A stretch of 64,000 nt of DNA from Oryzias latipes (GCF_002234675.1 NC_019876.2:19935999-19999998), one strand, 5' to 3'. Positions 43,360-55,157 are shown, counted from the stretch's first letter. Numbers and translations are program-made. The notes: generated from the sequence alone by a model not told the origin.

Positions 43360-44750
43360 TTGGCTCCATGTGATTTTATGGTTTCTTTGATACCAATAAA
43401 TAGGCGGTATGATAATTAACCATTCATTTCGACATTATGTGAGATCTCATTTGATCAATTTCTAAATCTAAAGCTTATAGGACCAGTTTATATTTCATAG
43501 CGATTGGCTATTGCATCGATTGTACTGAGTCCCCACCACAATTTTGCGGTCCAGTTAGCCAGTGTTGCTTGCAAGTGTCCGCTATAACTGTGATGAACTT
43601 CCAAGTGGTCTTTACATGCTTTTCATGCCTGATTTTCTCCAGTGTTTCAGTGGTTTGGCATATTACTTATAGGGGTCTACAGGGATCTTTCAGAAAATGG
43701 GTTGATGCCCTTCCAATGGCCTTACTACAAATGCAATTTGAGTGATTCCAAATCACAATGAAGTTTATCAATGGATGGAATGGAGTGATGGAATCAAGGT
43801 ATTTATCTGCTGAAAGCACACACTTACCCAGATGATGCATATGCACAACATTTTGTGTTCAAAAACATGACACTACTTTAAAATAAAGCAGAGCTTTATT
43901 GTTTGATAACAGACACAAACAGCCATAACATTTTTGTCAAATTCAGGTTGTTCAGGGTAGTTGGGTTGACTTGCTTTTAGTCAAGAAGCAGTATATCTCA
44001 GCAGCAGCAATATATCATGTTTGCAAAGAAAATGTGACTTGCTTTTGGAAATAACTATTTTATTTAAATAATTTTTACTTTGTGAATCTTGAAGTCGTAC
44101 TCCAATCATTTCTTGATTTGTTGTAAAAGCGTTCCTAGTGGTCTTAATTATAATTATGGACATATGTGGTGAAAAATATTGGAGATATCCAGCTGTCCAG
44201 TTTTTTTTTAAATCAGAGTGATTCAAAGATCCAGCTGAACCAAACATTCTCTTCCCTTCTTTAATACGTTCATAACGTACATTGATGACAGGAACACAGA
44301 ATGTAATATGCAGCTAAAAACTTCATTAATTAGGATACTTGTAATGTTTTTTATACTAGAAACCTTTACTTTTATATTTATTCAAAGTTTTTGAATGAAT
44401 GATAATGTTAAAGTTCAGGTTAGGGTGCAATATTATAGAAAATTACTTCTTAAGTGCAGCAGAGATATATTTTATTGGTGCTAATTATTCTTGTTGATGG
44501 TTTTTAATTTAAATGTTTTCCCTCTGTCAGTATGATTAAAACTATTTTGTTTATGTAAACACAAATTAGGTTACCTAAAAAGTTTATCAGTTTATGTTAA
44601 CTTAGTATTGATATTTGAATATAAATATAAATATTTCTGAATTCTGATCAATAAATATTTACATTTTCTACACTACAATCCCCTCTCTCTCTATTGTAAT
44701 TAAACAACATAATTTTATTGGTAGAACTATACCAGAATACTAGATGCGGT
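43360..44750. other. No gene recognised
   Basis: AT-rich sequence with short unrelated frames only. Confidence 0.4.
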
Positions 44751-44754
44751 CATA

Positions 44755-45440
44755 TTAGCGGAATGAAACATAACAGACCCAGTGGCTAACAACCTGGAAA
44801 TATCCGGCAGAATGGAGGAGAAACTAGTAAACAGGAATGAAGTTCTGTGGCTGTTGGATTGTAGGATACTGGGAGAAGGATTTTGCATAATATGTGACTT
44901 GGGGATGGGAGAGAGCGAGACTAAGGAGAGGAGGAAGGGGCGCAGTATGCGGCACAAGCAGGTGACTTATCGGTGTTAACAGCAACGTGGCGTGGAGATG
45001 TGACATGGCTGGAGGTTGTGTCCTTAAATAGAACCAGACTGTGACTGTGATGTGTTAGACCCAGGTCGGCTCATATGGTAGTACATCCTGAAGACAAGGA
45101 GGTAGTTGTGAGTACACAGAAAACTTGACGTCGGTGAGGTAAAACTTCATGAACTTTCAGATTAACGAGAGTACGAGGCCAAGTACTGCACCAGAGAGGG
45201 CAAATAAACTGGGGCTGAAAGCTGGAGCAGGCACAGCCTAAATAGTGTCCCAGAGAAGCAGAGCTGATGAGATGAGTGACGACAGCTGAGTCCAATCAGG
45301 AGTAGACACACCCACGGAGTAGGTCCCAGGAGTACTGCAGAGTAAGCAGAAAGAAGGAAAACACCTCAGGCGGAGGAGAAAAGAGAATGAAAGAGGGAAA
45401 AAAAGGGGAAACCCAGGGCACCAGGACAGAGGTGTCAGTT
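44755..45440 (-). repeat. Probable LTR or LTR-proximal repeat
   Basis: Text such as 'aacagacccagtggctaaca', 'gagctgatgagatgagtgac' and 'ggtgtcagttatttatt' resembles the style of the solo LTR at 24580-25097 (cagacccagatgctgg, gctgatgaggtgagtgg). Boundaries and TSD not determined. Confidence 0.4.
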
Positions 45441-46118
45441 ATTTATTATTTTCTCACTCAGGAGACAGTGTTTAATATCCTGAAGCTTTTCTTGTTTTTC
45501 CTAATGGTTTGAATAAAAATAAAAATTGTCTTGAGTGGATTTTTTGTGAATTTTTTACACAAGTGTTCAACTCAAAAGAAAAAAAAAGATTCTTTCTGAT
45601 TACCCACAAGATTCTGAAGGGTAGAAATGATTAAGTTTACATTTAACAAATCCGGTGAAGCTTGTTATCATAGCAGCTCATTGTCTCCATTGATACAAAA
45701 AATGAATAGGTATAATGAGATAATCTGAACAGTTTTGAACAATCTACACATGAGAAGAATTAAGACTACTACACATTCATGACTCTTTCTTATGTTTCAC
45801 AAAGAAATTTGTTTATATTTTAGCTCATCTAAATAATAAAAAGTAAAACTATAAGAACAGTTTCCACTTTTGTTCTTGATAGGGTAATTTAAACTAGAAC
45901 TCCTATACCGGTTTTTTGTTTTTCCCCCCACTTTTTTTATTGTTCTTAATATTTGGGCAGAACATCAGTGGTTGTTAGTAAATTTCAATAGGAGTACATT
46001 ATTTAATGTTTTTCTCTGACTGACTCAAAAATGGTGAATGTAATATCATTAAAAATGTGCTTAAGTTGAACTTTCAATCAAATTAAAAAGTAATAAATAA
46101 GGGATGATTATTTACCAA

Positions 46119-46330
46119 GGAGCCCGGGACCTGACATGGATAAAATACGTTGGTCCCTGTAACTGTGGTCGAGATGCATTATGGGATATGTGTGATGCAT
46201 GATGGGACATGTAGCATGTAGCCTTCAAAAGTTTTTTTTTTTGACCGGAACTTATTTTTTCACTGTGCGGTTGTCCTGTGGTATATCCCTTTTTAATGCA
46301 CACCCAGCAGCCAATCAGAATCGAGTATTA
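46119..46330. repeat. Repeat terminus resembling the 17.6-18.8 kb TIR element
   Basis: GGAGCCCGGGACCTGACAT at 46119 is close to the GGAGCCCGTGTCCTGACAT start of the 17627-18823 element. Beyond that the sequences diverge (here 'gatgcattatgggatatgtg' repeats). No opposing terminus found. Confidence 0.4.
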
Positions 46331-46741
46331 ACCTGGACCATGGTATAAAATATGGTAATATACTCTTGGACGACTGTAAGGTAGGTAGAGTTGGTTTAGT
46401 GTTCAGTGAAAACATGATACCTGTTTAGGACAAACTTACAATGACGAGCTGTTTGAAGCCACAAAGTCTCACTTCCCCCTTTAACTTATGATAAATAAAC
46501 CGCTGTGGGTTTTTTTGTTTGTTTGTTTTGCATAAATAAAATATAAAGTAAAACTTATTTTACGCATTGTTTATTTTATGTTGTTGTGCATCTCAGCCAT
46601 AATTTCTTAGAGGGCCTATGTCAAGCAATATCAATTTTTGAAATGTGTTATAATGTTCGTTCCTCAAAAACAACCCCAAAGCGGTATTTGACTCCAGTCA
46701 CGCATCTATCAGCATTACTCTAAAACCATGCTCTCAGGGGG

Positions 46742-47110
46742 GTATTCCAGAAGGCACGTTTAAACTACCCTGACTTTAACCCTGAACTCTGGCTGAAATC
46801 TGCCTGAACTTGCTTACTCTGGGTAGGTCGGTTCCAAATGACCAGATATGAGTTAGCGTAATTACGCTCGACTTGGTAACCCTGGGTTTATGCACGTGCA
46901 CAGCAAGTAAAGACATTCTCAATGGATCGCCGATTTCTGGAGTCACCATGGAAACGCATGGAGAAAAAATGCGAGCACTATACTCCAGTGAGACAGAGTC
47001 GGAGGTTTTAATGACGGCGTATGAAGATTATACGCCCGTCAAAAAAGTAATACGGCTGCATCAGCAAAAGAAAGAGTTTCTGCTTGGAGAAAAAGAACGG
47101 ACAAGGTAAA
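46742..47110 (+). mobile_element. PIF/Harbinger element 5' end with Myb-like ORF fragment
   Basis: Begins ggtattccagaaggcacgtt with repeated 'accctga(c/a)' motifs, a Harbinger-type terminus common in fish. From ATG 46948 the frame reads METHGEKMRALYSSETESEV, then LMTAYEDYTPVKKVIRL and a Lys/Glu-rich end, stop at 47107-47109. This is the start of the Myb/SANT-like accessory protein, equivalent to the fragment at 8443-8558. It is truncated and the transposase gene is absent. Confidence 0.6.
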
Positions 47111-47426
47111 CGCAAGCGTTTCAGATCTTATTTTCATTGTGACGCATATAACTTATCCAGCTTAAATGAATTACATTAATTGGTAACAAGTAATTGAGTT
47201 AAATGTAGTCAACCTAATTTCTTACGTCAATATTTTTTTACAACTGAAATTTACATATTTATCTAACTAAATGTAATATTACTCCAATTTAATTAAATGT
47301 TTTTTCATCTTAATTTATTGTAATTCTTGAACTCTCATATGTCTAAATTTGAGCCTGCAGATATTCTCATTTATATGACAATAAAATGAGTGAAACAAAA
47401 CATATTTTCATCATGAAACCATATAC

Positions 47427-47660
47427 TGTCAGGTTCTAGGCCAGGGCGGTTGTTGGGTTTTGTTTTGACACTTCCATTTTTTGTCTCTGCTCGTTTGTTC
47501 TGTCTTTACCTTATTGGTCTCACCTGTTGCTGAATCAGCTGGAGGGTATTTAGCCTGCACTGATGTGCCTGTCACGGGATCGTTTTGGATTATTGTTACG
47601 ATCGTGAGTATTATTAAATCTTATGATTTTACCACGAGTCCCTGCGTCTGCGCCTTGGCG
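47427..47660 (+). repeat. LTR fragment joined directly to pol
   Basis: Starts TGTCAGGTTC and carries 'ggagggtatttagcctgc' (TATA-like) and 'gtattattaaatctta' (poly(A)-signal-like). At 47661 it passes straight into an RNase H-region pol frame, so the LTR 3' end, gag, protease and RT are missing at this junction. It differs from the LTR at 49598, so the two belong to different families or lineages. Confidence 0.55.
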
Positions 47661-48300
47661 CCGGGTTTCAGCTCCATTGCAGCGCCCCTCCATTCCGTCA
47701 CGTCTCCACGGGTGCAGTACCTGTGGACGCCTGCAGCCGAGGCCGCTTTCCGGGTGCTGAAGCACTGCTTCACAACCGCTCCGCTGCTCACTATGCCTGA
47801 TCCTCACCGTCAGTTCATCGTGGAGGTGGACGCCTCCAATGAAGGGTTAGGGGCTGGATGGGAAGGGTCATCCCTGTGCGTTCCTGTCCCGGCGTCTCAC
47901 TCAGGCGGAGCGCAACTACGACATCGGCAATCGGGAGCTGTTGGCGGTCAAAGTGGCCCTGGAAGAGTGGCGGCACTGGCTGGACGGGGCGGAGCACCCC
48001 TTCATGGTCTGAACAGAGACTGCCAAGAGACTAAATGCTCGCCAGGCCCGATGGCGGCTCTTCTTTGATCGTTTCTCTTTCTCCCTCTCTTACAGAGAGC
48101 TTGACGTCTAAGAACGTCAAGCCGGATGCCCTGTCTCGTCAGTTCGACCCCGCGCCTGTTGCCACAGAACCTGAACCTATTCTTCTACTGACTTGTGTGG
48201 TTGGAGCGGTTTCTTGGCAGATAGAATCTGAGGTAATGCAGGCTAACAGTGGGGTGCAAATGCCCAGTGGTTGCCCGAGGAATCCCCCCCGACACTACGC
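47661..48300 (+). pseudogene. Gypsy RT-RNase H region, decayed
   Basis: GFSSIAAPLHSVTSPRVQYL then [36 protein letters not shown] (first RNase H Asp), then a frameshift, [20 protein letters not shown], and later KNVKPDALSRQFDP. This is the connection and RNase H domain of a chromovirus. Frameshifts and a small deletion make it non-functional. Confidence 0.8.
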
Positions 48301-48421
48301 TTTAGGGTGATCCACTGGGCCCACACCTCTCTGCTTTCCTGTCATCCGGGAGTAAGGCGGACCATGCACGCCATCTCTCGGAGGTTCTGGTGGCCTCGCA
48401 TGGAGCCGGAGGTCCGGGAGT

Positions 48422-49579
48422 ATGTTTCCGCCTGTCTGTGCCAGGAACAAGTCTTCCACCAGTCGTCGCATGGGGCTCCTACAACCGCTTCTTGTTCCTT
48501 CCAGACCGTGGGCGGACATTTCCATGGACTTAGTCACCGGCCTTCCCGTCTCACGTGGACACACCCCGGTTCTAACAGTTGTGGACAGGTTCTCCAAGAT
48601 GGTCCGGTTCATCGCCCTGCCTAGACTGCCTTCAGCTAAAGGCAAGGCTGAAGTTATCATGAACCAGATTGTGAGGTACCACGGTTTCCCGAAGGACATT
48701 GTGTCGGACGGGGGGCCTCAGTTCATATCCCGGTTCTGGAAGGAGTTCTGCCGGCTCATCAGTGCTACAGTCAGCTTGACCTCGGGATACCATCCTGAAT
48801 CCAATGGCCAGACTGAACGCCTTAATCAGCAGCTGGAAACCGGCCTCCGGTGCTTGGTCTCTCAGAACCCTTCAACATGGAGCAGGCACTTGATCTGGGT
48901 TGAGTATGCACACAACACCCTGCCCACTTCGGCTACCGGCATCTCGCCCTTCAAGTGTGTCTTCGGATACGAGCCTCCCCTGTTTGCCGCCTTGGAACCA
49001 GATGTTGCGGTTCCATCTGTCCACACCCTGGTCCGCCGCTGCCATTGCGTCTGGGCGGCAGCCCGGCAGGTTCTGGTTCGGCAACAGAACAGGGTCAAGG
49101 CGGCTGCTGACCGCCGGAGGCGTCCCGCCCCCACTTACCGTCCCGGTCAGAAGGTCTGGCTCTCAACCAAGGACCTCAACCTGCACGTTCCTAGCAGAAA
49201 GTTGGCTCCAAGATTCGTGGGTCCATTTCCCGTCACCAAGGTCGTCAACCCTGCAGCGGTCTGCCTTCGGCTGCCCCGGTCCCTCCGGGTCCATCCCACG
49301 TTCCATGTCAGCAAGGTGAAGCCGGTGGTGGACAGTTCCCTGATGCCTCCTTCGGAGCCACCCCCTCCACCCAGAATGGTGGGTGGGGGTCCGGTGTACA
49401 TGGTGCAGAAAATTCTGGCTGTCCGGAAGCAGGGCCGGGGTCGCCAGTTCCTAGTGGACTGGAAGGGTCACGGTCCGGAGGAGCGGCAGTGGATTCCGGA
49501 ACGCGTTATTGTGGACAGGTCACTCCTGACGGATTTCTTTAGGTCTGGGGCTCCTGGACCGTCAGGAGTCAGTCCTTAA
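48422..49579 (+). CDS. Gypsy chromovirus integrase with chromodomain (385-codon open frame)
   Basis: An uninterrupted frame from the end of the zinc-binding region to the chromodomain. Order: VCARNKSSTSRRMGLLQPL (late zinc finger), ISMDLVTGLP (first catalytic Asp, ~residue 36), IVSDGGPQFISRFW (second Asp, ~94), HPESNGQTERLNQQL (catalytic Glu, ~130), QKVWLSTKDLNL and LAPRFVGPFPV (C-terminal domain, ~245-275), FHVSKVKPVV, then chromodomain VYMVQKILAVR...FLVDWKGHGPEERQWIPE (~330-368). All three D,D,E residues are visible, so integrase itself looks intact. Upstream pol is broken, so the element cannot be autonomous. A G14 run follows the stop. Confidence 0.85.
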   Translation: MFPPVCARNKSSTSRRMGLLQPLLVPSRPWADISMDLVTGLPVSRGHTPVLTVVDRFSKMVRFIALPRLPSAKGKAEVIMNQIVRYHGFPKDIVSDGGPQFISRFWKEFCRLISATVSLTSGYHPESNGQTERLNQQLETGLRCLVSQNPSTWSRHLIWVEYAHNTLPTSATGISPFKCVFGYEPPLFAALEPDVAVPSVHTLVRRCHCVWAAARQVLVRQQNRVKAAADRRRRPAPTYRPGQKVWLSTKDLNLHVPSRKLAPRFVGPFPVTKVVNPAAVCLRLPRSLRVHPTFHVSKVKPVVDSSLMPPSEPPPPPRMVGGGPVYMVQKILAVRKQGRGRQFLVDWKGHGPEERQWIPERVIVDRSLLTDFFRSGAPGPSGVSP

Positions 49580-49597
49580 GGGGGGGGGGGGGGGTTC

Positions 49598-49943
49598 TGT
49601 CATGTCTCTTCAAGCTTCCTGTTGTCTCGTGTGGGGTTTCCTGTTTTATTTTGAAAGTCTAACCTACCTCTCTTTCCAGACCTTCCCCTTCCTGCCTTGT
49701 CTGTTCCTCACACCTGAGTCTGCCTCATCATCCCTGATCATTCCCACCTGTGCTTCCCCTCCTCATGTATTTATAGCCTGTTTCCCTTTGTCCTGTGCCT
49801 GTTTGTCATGTGCTATCATCTGTCAAAGCTAGCTCTTCTGTCCAAGAATTAAAACGTTAAGCTCTGCATCTGAGTCCAGTCCTGTGTTCTGCCTTGTCAG
49901 CCCTCACCTGACCTCTCCGCTTTTCCGCCGGAGTACCATGACC
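49598..49943 (+). repeat. Gypsy 3' LTR directly after the integrase
   Basis: Begins TGTCATGTCTC after a G14 tract (49581-49594; polypurine-tract position). Contains 'catgtatttatagcc' (TATA-like, ~49767) and 'gaattaaaacg' (poly(A)-signal-like, ~49847). It ends near ACCATGAC, an inverted partner of TGTCATG. Confidence 0.7.
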
Positions 49944-49974
49944 TGGGGGGGGGGGGGGGGGGTTTCTAAATTCC

Positions 49975-50720
49975 AGTCTCTCTCCTTGCCGCCGGACAGG
50001 CCCTATGACTGCGCCATTGAACTGCGGGTCGGCGCCCCTCTGCCTAAGGGCAGACTGAACAATCTGTCGAGGCCTGAGAGGGAGGCCATGGAACGGTATG
50101 TGGCTGAGTCTTTGAAGGCGGGTCTCATCAGACCCTCCTCTTCCCCCCTGGGAGCTGGGTTTTTCTTTGTGGGTAAGAAGGACGGTTCCTTGCAGCCATG
50201 CATTGACTAAAGGGGGCTGAACGCTATTACGGTTAAAAATCATTATCCTCTTCCCCTGATGAACTCGGCGTTCGAATCCCTGCAGGAGGCTAGGATTTTC
50301 ACCAAGTTGGACTTGCGGAACGCCTACCACCTGGTGCGTATCAGGCATGGTGATGAGTGGAAGACCGCATTCAACACCCCGCTGGGTCACTACGAGTATT
50401 TGGTGATGCCTTTTGGCCTGTGTAACGCCCCGGCTGTGTTCCAGGGCATGATAAATGATGTGCTCCGCGATTTTCTTCGTCATTTTGTGTTTGTTTATCT
50501 AGACGACATCCTTATTTTTTAGCGGAACCCGGACGAACATCTGCGGCATGTTCGGCTGGTCCTCCAGCGGTTGTTGGAGAATAAACTGTATGTCAAGGCC
50601 GAGAAGTGTGATTTCCACTCGTCTTGTGTTTCTTTTTTGGGGTTTGTCGTTGCCGAGGGGGAGGTGCGACCCGATCCGGCCAAGGTGAGCGCAGTTGGAG
50701 TTGTGTTGGAGGCAATAGGG
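49975..50720 (+). pseudogene. Gypsy reverse transcriptase, downstream of the LTR, two in-frame stops
   Basis: One frame throughout: [55 protein letters not shown], a TAA (50208-50210), then [63 protein letters not shown] (catalytic YxDD), a TAG (50520-50522), then [20 protein letters not shown] and [18 protein letters not shown]. It ends near 50700 where an unrelated ~70 bp and then an L1 3' UTR begin. Apart from two nonsense codons the fold motifs are complete. Its position after the LTR means it belongs to a second, tandem copy or to a rearranged one. Confidence 0.85.
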
Positions 50721-50776
50721 TTGTTTGACAAATTCTGCATGCCATTGATAGCAAAAATAATCCCCAATAATCCCCA

Positions 50777-52292
50777 AATCAGGAGATGTCCCCTTAGTGC
50801 CCTACCCGCCAATTTTAACCGCACCCCCCTTAGTACACACACCCCTCCCCCCTCAATATATACATCCCAACATAAACACACACACATGCACACACACACT
50901 CTCTCAAACACACATACACGCACACACATTTTGCAAGGAAGGTGGGACCTAGGACCATCTGTCCCCTGCCTCTTCCCTGGTGAGGGGTACGGGCCCCTTT
51001 GCAACGGCGGATGTGTCCCCGGGGTGCCGGCTTCCTGGGCCCGGCGGTGCTCTCTCCGCGCGGTGGGGGGGTTCACATTACATCTGAGCCGGGGGTGTTC
51101 GTGTCCCTGGGGGGTGGGTTCTGGTCCTTGCTCCTGAGTGCTGGGCCCCGCCAAATTTCCAACTGTGGCCGAGCCTGGTCGGGCCATATTTACAACACCC
51201 CTTGTGGGCCCTCTTTTTTCCCCGGGGTTCCCCCCTCCTGGGCGGGGGCGGCGGGCCCCTGCCTCGCTCCTCCCTGGACCAACCGTGGGCCGGGCGGATA
51301 GCTGCCTGGAGTGCGGAGTGGGTCTCCCTTGGGGGGTCCTGGCTCGTACCTGGGGTTGGGGCGGGGGGGTGCCCGGAACTCCTGGGTGGTGGTGGGGTGC
51401 TCGTTTGGGGCTGTGGGCGTCCTTCTCCGGTGGGGCCCTGCGCTGGGTTCTCCCGGCGCGGCGGGGGGGCTGCTCTCCTGGTTGGGCTGGGGCGGCGCCC
51501 TCTTTCCCTCCGTGCCTCCCTGCTCTCTGGGGGCCTTGCGGCGGCCCTGCTGGCCCTGGCCTGGGTAGCGGGCTTGGTCGTTGTTCCCTGCCGGTTCCCG
51601 TGTGGCGTTGGGGGGATTCCGGCTACCGCTGCTGGTGCGGTGGGGGTCTTGGGGTGGGGATGGCTGGGCACTCTCCCTCCCTCTTTTCACGTTCCACCAT
51701 CCATTTTAGAAGAACATAAACACTCACCTGAGCACAGGTGTTAGCTCAACAGACTGAATGACTGAAATATTTCACACTAGTTGGTTTTAAGGCATAAGTA
51801 TGCGTGTGAACATTATCTGTTTTGTGTACATGTCGACAGGTGGACATTTTTGCAACTAACAGGTGTGTTTATAACATTTGAGTGTGTGTGTGGACAGGCT
51901 CCACCCTTTTTTTTTGTTTTTTTTTTACATTTAAACCTTACCATAATGATTAACAACCAGTAAACTTGTTGCTTTATGCTGCTTCATGGTCTTATCCCCC
52001 TTCCCCTCCTATTATCACCCCCTACCCCCCCTCTCTCTAACGTCCCTCTCTCTTCTTCCCCTCTTTCCTTTTCCGTCCGGTCCAACACCAAAGATTTTCA
52101 GACATGTTTGAAATTAATAAAGTTTGGCCCCAATTACAAAAGGGGTTTATTCAGACATACCTTTGGTTTGTCTGAAGATTAATAACCCCTCTTGTTAAAG
52201 TAAAATATGTCCAACCCAAGAGGCCCTCAGCTCTCATCTGTCTGCCTAGCTGTTGGACAGGACAAGTTAAAAAAAAAAAAAAAAAAAAATCC
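50777..52292 (+). mobile_element. L1-type LINE 3' UTR copy, plus strand
   Basis: Matches the 11.4-12.9 kb portion of the first copy (aggagatgtccccttagtgc ... G-rich body ... ccgtccggtccaacaccaaa ... poly(A)). The terminal hairpin has one substitution (tgtccaaccca). Short direct repeat candidates 'aatcccca' lie before and after. Begins inside the 3' UTR, so non-coding. Confidence 0.85.
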
Positions 52293-52316
52293 CCATCCCT
52301 TCTCTTTTATTCCAGG

Positions 52317-52421
52317 AAAATAGAGTCTTCATGTGAAGCTATTGAAACAGTATCACAGAGGCTGGACGACGTGGAAAAAAAGACGGACAATATTGAAAAA
52401 AGCGATATTGCAGAAGCTTGA
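52317..52421 (+). pseudogene. Possible LINE ORF1 coiled-coil fragment
   Basis: Frame KIESSCEAIETVSQRLDDVEK then KTDNIEKSD before a stop, a heptad-like, charged helix reminiscent of the coiled coil of L1-type ORF1 proteins. Preceded by an acceptor-like ttttattccag. Too short to be sure; could be chance or an exon of something else. Confidence 0.3.
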
Positions 52422-52636
52422 CAACATGAGAAAACCAAGCAACTACAAGGATACTGGATACCCCCCCCCCCTCCCCAGAACTTTCCGAATGTATCTTCAG
52501 TGTGTAAAAATATTGTGTGCTATTTGGAAAAAAAACTGAAGACGTGACTTGTAAACAGACAATTGATTTAAATGAAGTGCGTGGAGAGAGGGAGGTGGTG
52601 CAATCTGCTGCATACGTCTGTGCAGAATCGGGACTA

Positions 52637-52759
52637 GTGATTTGTGAACCTCACTGTCCATGGATTACATGAAATCTTTCCACCTTTATCCACCTTTGTC
52701 ATGGTAGGGAGAACACGTCAATGTAAGAGTGGGGTCATCTAAGATAGCACAAGGGTTAA
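52637..52759 (-). mobile_element. TTAA MITE, copy 4 (partial)
   Basis: From 'gatttgtgaacctcactgtc' to 'gatagcacaagggttaa' (TTAA 52756-52759). The other terminus is absent. Confidence 0.7.
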
Positions 52760-52792
52760 CCTCAAGTAGACAGTTTAATCTCGTCCAAAGTC

Positions 52793-53005
52793 TTAACCGT
52801 TGTGCTATCCTAGGCACTTTACCATTGGGAGTTGGGTCATCTAGACCCACTAGAAAGTGGGCTGAACCTTTTTTCTTCAATGATTTGTGAACCTCACTGG
52901 TGTCCATGGATTGCATGAAATCTGTCCACCATTATCCACCTTTGTCATGGTAGGGAGAACAAGTCAATGTAAGGGTGGGGTCATCTAAGATAGCACAAGG
53001 GTTAA
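52793..53005 (-). mobile_element. TTAA MITE, copy 5 (complete)
   Basis: TTAA at 52793-52796 and 53002-53005, with termini ccgttgtgctatcctagg and ctaagatagcacaagggt. It lies 33 bp from copy 4, in the same orientation. Confidence 0.85.
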
Positions 53006-53009
53006 GCAA

Positions 53010-54530
53010 ACTTTTTAGCCTCGGCCACAAAGCTGAACATGACATGGGTGCCATCTGGTTAGATGATGCGTAATGGTGCTGGATAGAACAGAGAAAGCCG
53101 TAAGCCTCTCTTCTACATGTCCGACATCACAGTTTTATACACATTTCTCTGCTCCATCACTTCAGGGCTGTAGTCTTCATACATCACTATTATTATCAGC
53201 TGTAATCAGCTGTTAACATAAATGTTTTTTTTTTTATCCTTAACACGTGTTTTTCTAAAGAAGAAATTAGAAAATACAAAGAGAAATTCATCTGATAGTT
53301 ATTTTTACAGCTCAAACAGTTAAAAGTAAATTTAAATAACAATTTTCTGACTTAAAATAACATATATCACGCAATCAAAAGGGTTTTTATATTATTTACA
53401 TATTTTAACCACTAATAAAAGATATTTTAAAAAATCGTTTCCATCTAAATGCCGACTACCATATATCTTCCGAAAGTAGCCCTGGCGTTCATTCCAAATA
53501 TTTGTCAGCTGGCCTGGCATTTATTCCATCACAGACAGAATGGTAATGGTTACCGGCTTCATTTTGCTGTAAAATTTGGTCAAGAAATGCAGACAACACC
53601 ACCAGATGAATATTTATATTTATTGAAATGATAAGAACATTGCATTATATTCTTTAGCATTGGCTGTGAACGTTTGTTTTCTCTTTGAAGCATCAACCTC
53701 CATATCAAAAATCATAGGATGATTGTCACTGCTTCAAACGCAATTTCTTCGTTTATGCTTTAATGACAATGACAAATAAATGACTCTTGTAAACTCTTCT
53801 TTTCTTTCATACTGATAACATTTTGGAATTGACTGTTAAATGCTTCTGTGATATATGTTGAAAAATCAATTTAATATTGTAATTATTCACAAATGTTTTA
53901 TACAAAGGATAATTTACACTATTCATTTCAAAAACAGTGGTCCTGTAAGCACTGTTAGTGGACAAATGGAAGCCCATCGTCTTCTATCACTTTATGATGG
54001 AACCTTCTTTACTTTTCTTGCAGTAGGAAACCATGATCTCTACAATGAATTCCAAAAAGAGACAAAAAATTAAGCTACCTCGAAACCCTCAACCCCCCTT
54101 TTCTACATATTTATGTTTTTATTTTATTATTTACGATAATGAATAATAAAATAAACTGTGTGTGTTTCCTTACTTTTACCTTATACTTACGATTACTTAC
54201 TTCCTATAATATTTCTAAGTAGTTGTGGTGTGGTATGTCTATTTTTAGGCCCCTTAATGTTAAAATAGATATAGCAAATTACTCAGATGTTGGTATTTAC
54301 AAAAACAGATTTATGAATAAATTATTTACCACAGAAGTTAAAACACCCTTGTGGTAACTCCTGACATTGTAATAGAGATATTAGAGTAATATTACCTCAC
54401 AGATATGACAGAAAAAAACATTTTTTTTAACTCAGGCTCATCAATGTAATCACGAATTCCACGTGATGTCAATTTCGTACGCCAAGTAGTTTGTAGTTTT
54501 AATGCAGTCTGTTGTTTCCTCTGCTACATG
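53010..54530. other. No gene recognised
   Basis: AT-rich (often above 65% A/T by eye), with no recognisable element or coding frame. Confidence 0.4.
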
Positions 54531-54610
54531 ATAAAATGACGGTGGCCGAGAGGTGCAAGACACGCTTACATTTAAGATACAGCAACAGCAAATCCCAGTA
54601 CAAATGAACA

Positions 54611-54814
54611 AATCACGAAACACAACAGCAAATCACGTAACACAACTGCAAATCATGAAACACAACAGCAAATACTGAAACACAACAGCAAATCACGAAA
54701 CACAACAGCAAATCACGAAACACAACAGCAAATACTGAAACACAACAGCAAATCATGAAACACAACAGCAGATACTGAAACACAACAGCAAATCACGAAA
54801 CACAACAGCAAATA
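54611..54814 (+). repeat. Subterminal 20-bp tandem array, left half
   Basis: About ten units alternating between agcaaatcacgaaacacaac and agcaaatactgaaacacaac, with variants. The array is cut in mid-unit (agcaaata|) by the CACTA element and resumes at 58947 (tactgaaacacaac). Confidence 0.9.
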
Positions 54815-55157
54815 CACTGCAAAAATGAAGTATCTAACCTAGAAATATAATCTTAAATTTAGTCCAATAATCTTTTAAAACTTGTTTTAAGAAAAATTTA
54901 CTATGCAAGAGAAGAATTCATTAGATTATTAATCTTGTTACAAGATTATTAGTCTTTTAATTCTTACTTAGTTTTATAAAGGCTAAAATTAGTCATTTTA
55001 CATGTACAACAAGATAAATTACTCGCAGAGGCTTGAATTTTTATTTTTGTGACCACTTTTAGCTGTAAAGACTTGTTTCAAGACCTAGTAACATGTGGAC
55101 TCGAACACTGCAAAAGCAACAAAGCTGTAAAGAAAAGTAATATTGCTATACCTGTTC

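Noticed and set aside
46112..46303. 63-codon minus-strand frame
   Set aside because: Falls in a repeat-like segment with 'gatgcattatggg' repeats; no domain.
54611..54814. CRISPR-like regular repeats
   Set aside because: Units are contiguous 20-mers without spacers, lie in a eukaryotic transposon and have an inverted partner array; not CRISPR.
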